The notes beneath the pieces are model-generated. The model was not told where the DNA came from. It saw nothing but the letters and a program-made list of their open reading frames with translations, and searched no databases. Shown here piece after piece: positions 34,433 to 44,069 of a stretch of 64,000 bases of DNA (position 1 is its first letter; each line of letters begins with the position of its first letter). Both the position numbers and the translations under genes were made by a program. Source of the DNA: Hemileia vastatrix (taxonomy: Eukaryota > Basidiomycota > Pucciniomycetes > Pucciniales > Zaghouaniaceae); contig JASXTE010000004.1 in assembly GCA_030280995.1 (NCBI GenBank), positions 16,581,501-16,645,500 of the forward strand, in the 5' to 3' direction.

Positions 34433-35700
34433 TTAAATTGTCATCGAATTAAGTTGATGAGTCGTTAACATTGATTTGTTGAAGATTGATTTCACATTTG
34501 CTGGATTTTTGTCAGCAAATGTGTCCCCCCGCTGTGGGTAAGCGTCGTCCTGACGTGACAAGATATCTGGGACAATGCAGTTCTTACCTGGGCGATAGGA
34601 AACAGAAAAAGGAAATTCAGACAGAAATTCAGCGCACCTGGCTTGACGCCTGGTTAACACTGTGGAAGACATAAAGTATTTCAAAGCATTATGGTCTGTT
34701 AAAATTTGAAAAGGACTATATAAGCTGAGAAGAAAAGAGCGCCATTTTTTAAGACAATGAATAATAGCTAAAAGCTCTTTGTCATGAATTTCATAATTTA
34801 ATTCTGCTGCAATGAGTTTGCGTGACTCAAAAGCAACAGGATGAAACAGTTTTGTTTCCGGATTCAATTGAGAAATGACCCCTGCGATAGCATAATCGCT
34901 CGCATCCGTCTCAACTATTGTCGAAGCAGAAGGATCAAAGTGTCAAAGAATTGGAGCTGTGGTGAACGCCGTCTTCAATTCTTTGAATTCCTTTTGTGCT
35001 GTAGAAGTAAAAACAAAAGGAAAATCTTTTCTAAGAAGAGAAGTAAGATTGGAAATTATTTTAAAGTAATCTTTAATAAATCTTCTATAGAAATTTGCAA
35101 AACCCAAAAATCCCTGGAGGGATTTAAAGGATTTGGGCTCAGGCCATTCCAGGACCTTTTGAACTTTTTTGTCGTCCATGACTAAACCATTAGTGGATAA
35201 TGTAAAACCCAAAAAATCAATAGATTTAAGATGGAATTTGCATTTATTATGCTTGGCGTAGAGACTGTGATCTCGAAGTCAATTTAAAACCTGTTGAACA
35301 TGATGAATATTTTCATCTAGTGTCTTCGAGAAAATTAAAATATCATCTAAATAGACGACAACAAATTGTTCGACAACATCTTGAAAGATGTCATTGACAA
35401 AATTTTGAAAAGTAGATAATGCGTTACAAAATCCAAAAGGCATAACTAAATATTCAAAACTACCAAATCTAGTGTGCATTTCAGTCAGTGGTTCATGACC
35501 TTCTGCAATGCAAATAAGATTGTAAGCGCCTCTAAGATCAATTTTAGAAAAGAAATTAGCACCATTAAAAAGGGTAAGAAGCAATGACATAGGAGGAACA
35601 GGATATGCATTCTTCTTAGTGACTGTGTTGAGCTTTCTATAGTCAACACACAACCTAAGACTACCGTCCTTCTTTTATACAAAGAGGACAGGGGAGCCGG
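34433..35700 (-). pseudogene. Reverse transcriptase and RNase H of chromovirus C
   Basis: Near-open pol. RT: [74 protein letters not shown], and the catalytic box VVYLDDILIFS (35340 region). FLGFANFYRRFIKDY ends RT. RNase H: ETDASDYAIAGVISQ, FESRKLIAAELNYEIHDKELLAII, LTDHNALKYFMSS, RPGKNCIVPDILSRQ. Only a few nonsense codons: TGA after VLN (35280) and after TAPIL (34940) both fit CGA to TGA at TCGA. Repair of these would leave a complete enzyme, so the element died recently. Confidence 0.92.
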
Positions 35701-35932
35701 TTGGAGATTTACTGGCTCTGATGAAACCTTTGGCTACATTCTCTGCAATGTAGTCTCGAAGAACTTGAGATTTGTCCTTCAACAAGGAATAGACAGGACC
35801 TGCTGGAGGTACTGGACCTATTAACTCTATCTGATGGTCGTAGGGTCGATGAGGTGGTAACTTATCGGCCTTGCGGATTGAAAAAACATCGAGGAAATCA
35901 TGATAGATTTATGGTAGAGTCGATTTAATGGC

Positions 35933-36520
35933 TTAAACGTTGATTTGGTCGACCTCATCATCTTCGAGAGAATCTGTTGAGGGAAGACCAGAATTGAGAG
36001 AGCATAATTCGATTACTTCGAGGCAATTTAAATCCTCTTCGAGTGAAGTCATTGAGCTAGAAGCGTTAGCCAATTGCACATTTAAAGAAAGATCAGATGC
36101 TTGCAAGTCATCTGGCAGAGATTTGTCCTCTAGCAGGACATTGTCAGGCGGGTTGTTTAATTCCCTATTGACATGCATTGAAGAATCAGAAATATACTTA
36201 GTCCGTGGGGTGATCAATCCCCGTGTCCAATCAATTTCAGGATTCCAATGCGTTAAAAAGTCTTGGCCAAGAATGGTATCTTCCATCCTTGGGGCGTCCA
36301 AGACTGATAATTCCCACTCAAAGGGGGGGAAATTCCGAAAGTTGAAAACCCATAAAACTTTCTTACTGACCCAATATCTGGGTTCCTCTTATTCGACCAA
36401 GTAAATTGGAGTTCGATCAATATCTGTAAATGACAGCTGTAACTTCTCGGAAAAAGATAAACTGACAAAAGAAATTGAAGCTCCAGAGTCTATAAGACAA
36501 CTGAAAGGGGTATCCTCCTT
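35933..36520 (-). pseudogene. Protease and linker of chromovirus C
   Basis: SCLIDSGASISFVSLSFSEKLQL (36510-36440) is the aspartic protease site (Asp-Ser-Gly). After a stop come YWVSKKVLWVFNFRNFPPFEWELSVLDAPRMEDTILGQDFLTHWNPEIDW, the protease end with ILGxDFL-x-x-x-N-x-x-IDW, typical of Ty3. A 90-residue acidic linker runs to a stop at 35933. Confidence 0.83.
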
Positions 36521-36599
36521 AAAAAGAATGAATCTCAAGCAGTTTAACGCAACTCCAGTCCTTAAGACATGGAGGTTCTGTGCGCTGGGAGAGATAAGA

Positions 36600-37818
36600 T
36601 AGTTTTCTTTTCACACAAGTAGACTATCTACTATTTTTTTGACTTTGAACTAGTAACTTCTCTTTCCTTCAATTTTACACAATCTTCCAGCTTGTGCTTA
36701 CCCCCACAATACATACATAACCCATTATCTGCTCGCCTCCTCCTCTCAGCTTCTTTAAGTTCCCCTTTAGGATCCAGTACTTTGCTGATATCACCTGGGG
36801 TTGAGATTTTCGGTTGAGGTTTGTCCTTTCCCTTGTTGGATTTGGATTGAGCCGAGGAGGATTGAGTTGTTCGTGGGTGAGAATATGGTCCTGATTTAAA
36901 ATTTATGCCTTGAGATTTGTTGGTGTATCAACGATGTTGCAGTCTTCCTTGGTAAGCACCGTCAAGTTCGAGAGTTCGATCCATTAAATCCGTTAAACTA
37001 GTCATTTTCTGACTGTGAAGATTTAATTGATCCAGAATCCTTGAAGGAAGTCCCTTTTTGAAATGATACTTGAGAGCAGCATCATTCCAACCTACTCGAG
37101 TTTGAAGCGCTCTGAAGTTCGAGATATATTCAGAGGCTTTACCATTATCACTCATGCGAAGAAAATCAAGTTCAATTTCTGCGTTTTCAGTTTCATTAGG
37201 GTCACCAAACAACGTGAAGAGTTGGTCTTTGAACTTTTCCCAATTATTAATAAGTAAATGGGTTTCGGTCAAAGAGTGCATGAGAAGATAAGGTTCAAAC
37301 CATCTTGCTGCTTTTTCGTCCAGAAATGAAGAAGCATAAACAACCTTTGATCGGTCGTTATTGAAGGTTCAAGGGTCATTATGGAACAGGAGCTTGCAGG
37401 TTTGCAAGAAGGGTCACAATCTGTCTGGATGTTCTCCACCAAATTTATCAGGAGATTTCATAGAGGGAGTTTTGAATTTAGATCCCTCTGAAGATGTTGA
37501 AGTTGAAAGAGTCTTCATGAAAATTCTCATGAAATCTTCCTGAGAATTAGATGGTCCAGGCTCTGAAGGGTGACCAGAAGGGTGGTTAGCAGGGGTGGAT
37601 GGCGCCTCGTGCATTGTATCCTCTCCTTTTTCATCATCACTAGAATCATCAAAATCTTGTGGGATGTCTTCTACAGATTGGACTGAATGTTGCCGTTCCC
37701 TAAGGTCGAGTGGCTCCAAGGAGTGAGTGCGGGACACAGGCCGTGTGGCTGTTGGCCTGCCTCTGGCGCAAGCTCTGGTAGTAGCGCCTGTAGGAGGAGT
37801 GCGTTGAACAGGTGCCAT
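36600..37818 (-). pseudogene. Gag of chromovirus C
   Basis: Start MAPVQRTPPTGATTRACARG at 37818; a Pro/Ser/Asp-rich N-terminus, then SPDKFGGEHPDRL, stop, LLFHNDP, stop, TFNNDRSKVVYASSFLDEKAARWFEPYL and NNWEKFKDQLFTLFGDPNE: the Ty3 capsid core. DLMDRTLELDGAYQGR closes it. After another stop, CMYCGGKHKLEDC near 36700 is a C-x2-C-x4-H-x4-C knuckle. The stops after NDP and after LQHR both fit CGA to TGA within TCGA. Confidence 0.87.
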
Positions 37819-37880
37819 TTTAAGGATTTAGAGAAAACACCTGAAAAGGGATGTAGTAGTGCAAAGAATGAGAACTACGG

Positions 37881-37894
37881 AGAATTAAATTATA
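37881..37894 (-). other. Self-priming PBS candidate of chromovirus C
   Basis: One base from the 5' LTR edge the element strand reads TATAATTTAATTCT. It is the exact 14-base complement of AGAATTAAATTATA in the LTR (38235-38222, minus), which lies about 36 bp downstream of a TATA box (TATAAAAAGG from 38271) and so is where the transcript should begin. This is the geometry of Tf1-type self-priming, in which the mRNA 5' end folds back on the PBS. Confidence 0.65.
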
Positions 37895-37895
37895 C

Positions 37896-38699
37896 TGTCA
37901 CCGGACAACCTACGCACAAGGTTGAGGATGTTCCTGCAAGTGAGATGAAAGGTTTAGATACTTCTTCGAAGCACAGAGGGATGGTTCGAGGAAGTGATTC
38001 GAAGATGACTTGAAGGAAGATCTACTGCTTCGAGATATGTTCGAGAAGAATCCTAATATAGTTTGAAAGGTAAAATTAAAATTCTTACAATCTCACAAAG
38101 GGTTGGAAACTCAACAATCAAGATTTAGGATTTAGAAGTGATTATTGAGAAATGAAAGAAAGATACAATAATAATGATTTTCACTTTAGAGTTTTTACCA
38201 CTATTAACTATAAATACATTTTATAATTTAATTCTAAGGAATATTGAACCAAAACCCCAACCCTTTTTATATCCTTTACTCCTCCTCGCATTGACCTCAT
38301 ACCCATCCACTATTCCGCACACCACAAACCATTTAAAATATATCCATTACACCTGGACCCTCCTCACTAACATCCGTTAACCCCTTAATCCTTCACTAAC
38401 CATTCCGTCCATGCTCACTACCCCTTAATAACCCACAGGCATTTCATAAACCTTTTAATGTACTATTATATTGATTATTGCGCTGTGCATCGCTTATTGA
38501 GAAAAAGACTAAGACATACTATTGAGAAATTGACTAATTTAAATTTAGAGTTTAGACTAGCGCGGTTGAATAGCAAGTACACAAAGGAAAGTCGCAGTTG
38601 CTATGGAGAATAGCTTTCTGCGCTTCGAGTATGGATTTGAGCCCCTTATTATTGATTTAATGAGCTGCTTTTGCCTTGAGTGTCACGTGGCGTGTGACA
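37896..38699 (-). repeat. 5' LTR of chromovirus C
   Basis: 804 bp, same length as the 3' copy. Contains the probable promoter: TATAAAAAGG at 38271-38262 (minus) and start region near 38235. The same sites exist at 30742 and 30706 in the other LTR. Confidence 0.93.
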
Positions 38700-39038
38700 G
38701 ACAGCCAATTGTATTGAAGAGTCATGTTTCTGTTTTTGAGAATTGTTGTGAAACATGGGGTGATCCTTTATAAGCTTGACCAAATTAAAGGAAACATTCC
38801 TGAGAAGTCCTGAATAGCTGTATAAGACTGGGCCCAGATAATTTAGGGGTGTCAGGATGGTATACATAAGGGTATGAAGTACTTGGGGATTTCTGGGAAG
38901 AAGGGAACATTTCTTGGCCATTTTTGATAAAAAAACAAAATCTTCTGCAAGATCAGAATCAGAGTCCAAGAGGAGATTGTCAGCTATAAAAGTCATTGCT
39001 TGATGTAATTTATCACAATTTGAGAGTGAGGATGGCAT
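38700..39038 (-). pseudogene. PIF/Harbinger-like transposase relic, 5' part
   Basis: Open from MPSSLSNCDKLHQAMTF at 39038 to the element C junction: FLSKMAKKCSLLPRNPQVLH, then HPMFHNNSQKQKHDSSIQLAV. The F-H-N-x-S...(V/I)-QL-x-V pattern followed (across the insertion, at 30366) by L-x-x-LG-x-x-GNG is characteristic of DDE_Tnp_4 transposases of fungi. The joined frame has TAA exactly at the joint region, so it was probably already a pseudogene. Confidence 0.6.
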
Positions 39039-39487
39039 GACTCAAATGTAGTACAATGTTTTGAGTTATTAAGTGTTATGCTGCAAAGTGCTGTGTATGA
39101 ATGTGATGATGCTGACAAATCAGTGAAATAGAACTTTATGGTGAAACTAGCTCTTTTGGTTGAGAAAGTGCTGATTTGAGTGAAATAAGTGAGTTATTTC
39201 ACTCTTGAAATACACCAGTGTTGGGGCTAGTGTGTTTTGGAAATCTGCACTTAGATAAGTGCAAATTTGGCCAAACTTAAGTGTAAATTTGCCAGAACTG
39301 ACACCTCCTAATATAAATACATAAATTCAAAAAAGTCATTTCACATCACTCTACTGAGAAACTTGGTACTTACACTATTTTTATGGGAGATTAATTTTTG
39401 TATGATACTTGGTGATTGTATAATAAATAAGTCTTATCATAATTTTAATTTCATTGAGAAATTTATCCATAGAATTTGCATACATAT
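39039..39487. other. No gene seen
   Basis: 5' flank of the transposase relic. Contains related words GTGAAATAAGTGAGTTATTTCAC (inverted repeat at 39179-39202) and GTGCAAATTTGGCC/AGTGTAAATTTGCC. Could include a TIR of the Harbinger element; not resolved. Confidence 0.3.
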
Positions 39488-39690
39488 CAGAGGATATCAA
39501 TGTTAAAAATCCCCCCTTAATTATTTGGTATTTCTTGCCACAAAGATACAACTACAAATTCAACTTTAGTGATAAGAAGAAAAAAAAGATCTTGGGTGCA
39601 AAATACACTAAACATGAAAAAATAATCAAGGCTGATTTGAATGAAAAAAGAAGAATTTTGGAATAGCAGATTTTTAATTTTGATACCCCC
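39488..39690. mobile_element. MITE copy 3 (GGGGGTATCAAAGTT family), divergent
   Basis: Left end GAGGATATCAATGTTAAAAAT, right end TTTTGATACCCCC followed by TA. The interior words ATAATCAAGGCTGATTTGAA and GAATTTTGGAA match copies at 11068 and 18583. Sits 180 bp from the 3' end of the QPRT gene, so it may fall in that gene's 3' UTR. Confidence 0.6.
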
Positions 39691-39870
39691 TATTCTTAAT
39701 ATATCTCTTTAGTAAAATTGGTAAAACCCTTCCACCCTACTAACTACTTAGCTTTATTCACATCTTAAGATTCTAAAAAGAAGTAAAAATCAATCACTTT
39801 GCATGATATGGTTTTAAACCATGACATGAAACTCAATAATAATAATAATTTGAAGTTTTAGATTGAATAA

Positions 39871-41258
39871 TCATTTAGGTTGAACTTTGAGTGAGAAATC
39901 CACATGAGAAGTGCCTTGATGAACACTCGAAGTAGAATAAATATCAACATCTACGCAACAAGGATGGCAAACATCATCAATAACAGAATGGCTAACATGA
40001 ATCATCATATCTAGATTCATACACACCATCACATAAATGGGTAGGCAGGTTTTCATGAGTCAATCCCCCAGACACTTCAATTAGAAATTGATGCTTTGAT
40101 TGAGCAAATGTTTGTTTGAGTTTTTGGGACGCCAATTTTGCATCTTCAGGAGTGAACTTTTGATGATCATTCACATAAAGAAAGAGAGGGACGAAACTAC
40201 TTGTCAATTTAATTGATTTGAGCCAGTCTGGAAAGACATAGACATAGGCATTGCTTGGAGGGTTCCAGGGTTCCTCCGTTTCGAAAGAATTTAGGATAGA
40301 AGATGACGATGTTTTGACTAAAGAAAGTGATCACGAGAAAAAAAGAAAAAAAAAAAAGAGACTGACGTTGTCTAACATCACTACATCTGCCCCAGCACAA
40401 ACGGCTTCTTCAGCATCCTCCAAAGTGCTCACTTCAACGTCAATTCTCAGGCTGAAGCCACATACTGCTCGTGCCGCTTGAATGGCGTGGGTGATACTTC
40501 CCTTGCTAGAAATGTGGTTATCCTTGAGCATGACCATACTTGATAAATCATAACGATGAGGATCGATTCCGCCGACAATCATACCATACTTCTCTACAAG
40601 CCGAAATCCAGGGGTTGTTTTCCTTGTTCCTGCAATGATCCCATGGTATTTGTGGTTTCGGGCAATCTGTACCAATTGTTGAGATCTGTCCACAACACGA
40701 AAGGCATCAATCCCTCTCTTCCCAGCCTTAAAGCTCCATTTGCCCCACGTACGCTGTAGCAATCCCGCTGCAGCGAGAGAGCAAATTCAGGGCAACACGC
40801 TCGCCAAGCAGCAGAAATCTGGCAGGGCCATTCACTTCCGCTACAATCTGTCTTTTTCCTACCAACCATTTGCCTTCAGATATCATCCACTTCACTCTAA
40901 ACCACACTCACTCAGACGTCCATCAACACTGCGTCACATCACATCGACTACTCACTTGCATCCCAGTTGTTTAAAGACTTCATCAACGAATGGCACACCT
41001 GCAAGGACTCCCTAAAAATAAAAAACGAATATTAACAATCGTCATAAATTTATCCTAAAAAATTGTGTCAAACTCAACTGGGCTTTTACAACAAAGTACA
41101 GCATGTTCCTCCTCCTCACCGACAACAAACCCGCCGTAATCGAAACTGGGTGTGTCTTCTGCCAGCCATTGGGTAATGATTTTTTTCCAGTGTGGTGGCA
41201 ATAGGTGCGCTGGATTGCCAGCTGGGACAACTTGTTCACAGGTTTGGCTTGTCGTCAT
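39871..41258 (-). CDS. BNA6: Quinolinate phosphoribosyltransferase (nicotinate-nucleotide pyrophosphorylase), 6 exons
   Basis: Exons, minus: 41258-41079, 41011-40956, 40896-40753, 40685-40367, 40156-40027, 39950-39871; introns of 67, 59, 67, 210 and 76 bp, all GT-AG. They join without a phase error into 302 residues, the normal length for eukaryotic QPRT (about 295-300). The enzyme turns quinolinate and PRPP into nicotinate mononucleotide, the last step of de novo NAD synthesis from tryptophan. Visible family motifs: [13 protein letters not shown] (31-43), [26 protein letters not shown] (110-126), [13 protein letters not shown] (active-site Arg-Lys), [29 protein letters not shown] and YSTSSVHQG. 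All key regions are intact, with no stops. The GTGTGT donor of the last intron gives [12 protein letters not shown], a close match to yeast BNA6. One of only two live host genes here. Divergent from NHP2. Confidence 0.95.
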
Positions 41259-41973
41259 TGTGGTGGAGTCCTGCCAACTTTCTGCCTATTATTCGCCAAT
41301 GAAAATAAAACTGAATCGTGAGATATGCGACGTGTGTGGTGATACACCAGATGAATGGTGATTTGGATAATATCAAACGTGATTATTATCTCCTTTAGCA
41401 TGGGCTACTTTGTCCATAATGTTGGGTTGAGAACCAGGTGATCCATTTAGCCTATGTATAGAGGCTATGGCACCATGATCAATTGTCTTAGGGAAATACT
41501 GATTCTCTGCAGCTCACAGTGTGAATGGGAACTTGTAAATTAAAGAAATAAATAAAAGAAAGACTACTGCAAACAGAGGAATTTTAATCAGACTATAGAC
41601 TTTTGAGCTACCTTCAAGTCAATCTGTTTTTATTCTTACTTTCCCTTCTTTCTAATTTTTTCTAGTTGTTTTCTGTTTCTCCCCAATTCAGATTGCAGTA
41701 TTTTTACTCCCTTCTGATTTTCATCAATGTTAGTTCTAGAATAGCCTTGATCACATAATATGTGTTAAAGTTTGCCATAATACATAGTCAATACTTAGTC
41801 AATACATAGTAGCAGTTCAACGCTACCCAGACCTTACCACATCTTGGCCGCTGTCCGCTGCTTTACTTAGAGTTTCGGTGACCTGCCTGATCTTCCTCAG
41901 TGCCAGGTAAGATCGTATAAAGAAGTAAACAAACAGGTTAATTACCCAGGAAATCAAGAGAAAAAAGAAAAAA
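41259..41973. promoter_or_regulatory. Shared divergent promoter region of QPRT and NHP2
   Basis: 715 bp between two start codons facing away from each other. No retroelement sequence recognised inside. Pyrimidine-rich patches at 41628-41690 and a purine run just before the NHP2 ATG (41955-41972). I see no specific factor site; co-regulation is inference. Confidence 0.5.
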
Positions 41974-43001
41974 ATGTCAGCCGCCGATCTGCCCGACGCT
42001 CAAGACCACTCTATGGCCATTGACACGCCTGATACATCCACTGTTCAAGCCCTGAAGAAAAAGAAAAAGAAACTTAAGACATTTGAAGGCGGCATTGGAG
42101 AGAACGCTCAAAACGAAGTCAACTTGGAAGATTTATGTCCGATAGCATATCCTTTAGCAGATAAAAAACTTTCCAAACGTGTCTTGCGGACAGTCAAGAA
42201 AGGTTTGTGTGCCCTCAAGTGTCTGGCTGTAATTCTTCTGGATCTGTTCTTGATTTTATGCTGAATTTAGTTAATTTATTTTTATTTTAATTTAATTCAT
42301 CAGGGGCAAAACATCGACATCTCAAGCGTGGAGTCAAGGAAGTTGTCAAATCACTACGCAAGGGCCAAAAAGGGTCAGATATTTGTTGCCGTGCAATCCC
42401 TACAAAATATTGCCATCTGATCTAGTGTATTTCAAGCAGACTTGTGGTCATGGCTGCCAATATTTCCCCCATGGATGTTTTAACTCATATTCCTCTTCTC
42501 GCTGAGGAATCCGGATCAGGATACGTCTTTGTTCATTCCAAAGTTTGCGGCCTTCATATCTTTAGTGCTAATCAACACCAGTTATTCATTGATGCTTGCA
42601 CATGATTATCTCAACTAGGAGTCTTTAGGTCTTGCATCCTGCACCAAGCGACCTACAAGTGTGGTAATGGTCAGTCCAACCGGAGAAGGTAGTGTCACAG
42701 CTAAGAAAAGGTGTGTATTTTTATAGCACTTCGATTCGACACGTCGCAATTGATCTCAGTTTGTTTTTTTAGACAAGCTGAAAAAAAAGCTGCTTTGAAA
42801 GAATCCGATCCTCAAAAGGCAGCCAAAATTCAAGAGGAGGAGGAAGAATTTGCGGAATCTTATAAAACAATATTGGCCGAAATTTTAGAATTGGTGAGTG
42901 TTCAATCTGCTATTCAACTATTTAAATAAACGATTTGATCATTCATTTTCACAATTTTAATGATCCATGCTAATATTCAGAATGAAAAAGTCGCTCAATG
43001 A
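41974..43001 (+). CDS. NHP2: NHP2-type H/ACA snoRNP protein (L7Ae family), 6 exons
   Basis: Exons 41974-42202, 42304-42373, 42440-42542, 42619-42710, 42773-42893, 42981-43001; five GT-AG introns of 101, 66, 76, 62 and 87 bp. Phases fit and give 211 residues. NHP2 is a core protein of H/ACA ribonucleoproteins that guide rRNA pseudouridylation in the nucleolus. Domains: acidic/Lys-rich N-terminus with KKKKKKLK (29-35), then the L7Ae fold: LCPIAYPLADKKLSKRVLRTVKK, HRHLKRGVKEVVKSLRKGQKG (kink-turn RNA contact), LVVMAANISPMDVLTHIPLL, YVFVHSKESLGLA then SCTKRPTSVVMV, all hallmark NHP2 blocks. A C-terminal charged helix (AEKKAALKESDPQKAAKIQ) extends it beyond the ~155 residues of yeast and human. 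The third donor is GTTTGC, less usual but required by the frame. No damage seen. Confidence 0.93.
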
Positions 43002-43647
43002 ATTCGTAATTTTTTGTGGCTCTACTCATTAACCTAACATCTTCAAGGTGCAAGTCACATAAATCATTCTGAAAATAGGACCCATTTTCCATGACTCAGA
43101 AAACAATGATCACCATTCTTGATGGATTTAATCACACCTTGTGCCAAGTCTAAGGTTGCTTTATTTTTTTCTATCCTTATTTATGGTGGCAACCCGTACA
43201 TTTCTTACCGTTTCGAACTCTATAGATCATGCAAAACTCAATGATGATAATGGTTTGCTTATGCGATCTCTTGAATAATGCGGATATTAAAAGACTTGAT
43301 CCTAGTTTTACTCTATATACAAGGTATCTGATTGGTGCCTAAAACATGAAGAAAAGGTATGGAGGTTAAATATAGCATGAGTGTATATTGTTGTAAGCAC
43401 AATGTAACGATTTATTTCTTGGAATGATGTCCACAACATCAAGTGACTCTGATATTACCAAGACAGTATTAATATTCTTCACACACTGAAGAGCAATGAT
43501 CAAACATTTCATTAACTAATATATATACAAGGGGTGGATATGGTCTACAAAAAAAATATGAGTAGGATGTGCAGTCAAGTTACTTTTGGAGTGGTTTACT
43601 TCCATGGGAAGAGCATGTAAGCAATAATTCCATCATGAGCTGCATAT
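43002..43647. other. NHP2 downstream region, no gene resolved
   Basis: Mixed-composition, less AT-rich than the repeats. Short open pieces (for example around 43093-43140) match nothing I recognise. Probably the 3' UTR and intergenic space. Confidence 0.35.
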
Positions 43648-44069
43648 CACTACGCACCAAGTAAGATATCCCTGATGGGGATATCCAGCGCGAGTTAGGG
43701 ATATTTTAGGGAGGGACATAAGGTCAGAGAAATATATGTAAGAAAAGTAAGTGCGAGAAAAGTAAATGTAATAAAAATCATTTACAACCATGAGAATTTT
43801 TTTTTTTCAAAAAAAAAATGATAAAAAACAAAAAAATATATAATGAAATAAAAATTCAAAATTTTGGAGAAAAAAAAATTAAAAAAATTTCCCATGGTTG
43901 TTAGATATTTTTATTGCGCTTATTTTTCTCACATATTTTTTTTTTTTGCAAATATTTTCCTTACTCATATTTTTCTCTCACATATTTTTCTATACTTATT
44001 TCCCTCCCTAAAATATCCCCAACTCGCACTGGATATCCCCATCAGGGATATCTTACTTTGTGCGTAGTG
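43648..44069. mobile_element. Fold-back CACTA-like MITE, 422 bp, TSD TAT
   Basis: Starts CACTACGCACCAAGTAAGAT and ends with its complement; the inverted repeats run about 100 bp at high identity (GATATCCCTGATGGGGATATC, GGGATATTTTAGGGAGGGA) and more loosely to about 170 bp each, leaving an A-rich centre. TAT flanks both ends (43645-43647, 44070-44072). CACTA ends with a 3-bp duplication are the hallmark of CMC/EnSpm elements; no transposase inside, so non-autonomous. Confidence 0.8.

Larger units (their letters stand above)
30367..38699 (-). mobile_element. Ty3 chromovirus C, full-length, TSD GACAG
   Basis: Two 804-bp LTRs flank Gag, protease, RT, RNase H, integrase and a chromodomain, all on the minus strand. 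GACAG stands outside both ends (30362-30366 and 38700-38704). Gag-pol is open apart from isolated nonsense codons, many explicable as CGA to TGA inside TCGA, and the LTRs are close to identical, so it is the youngest element here. A 2-kb segment between the chromodomain and the 3' LTR carries an oppositely oriented Cys-rich gene. The host sequence is a Harbinger-like transposase whose frame rejoins across the site. Confidence 0.92.

Noticed and set aside
35940..36404. 154-residue plus-strand open frame inside chromovirus C
   Set aside because: It lies opposite the protease-linker coding region, which has clear motifs on the minus strand; shadow frame.
43093..43320. Open pieces after NHP2 that briefly resemble an Sm-like protein start (TILDGFNH)
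   Set aside because: No Sm motifs follow in any spliced frame I could assemble; not supportable.
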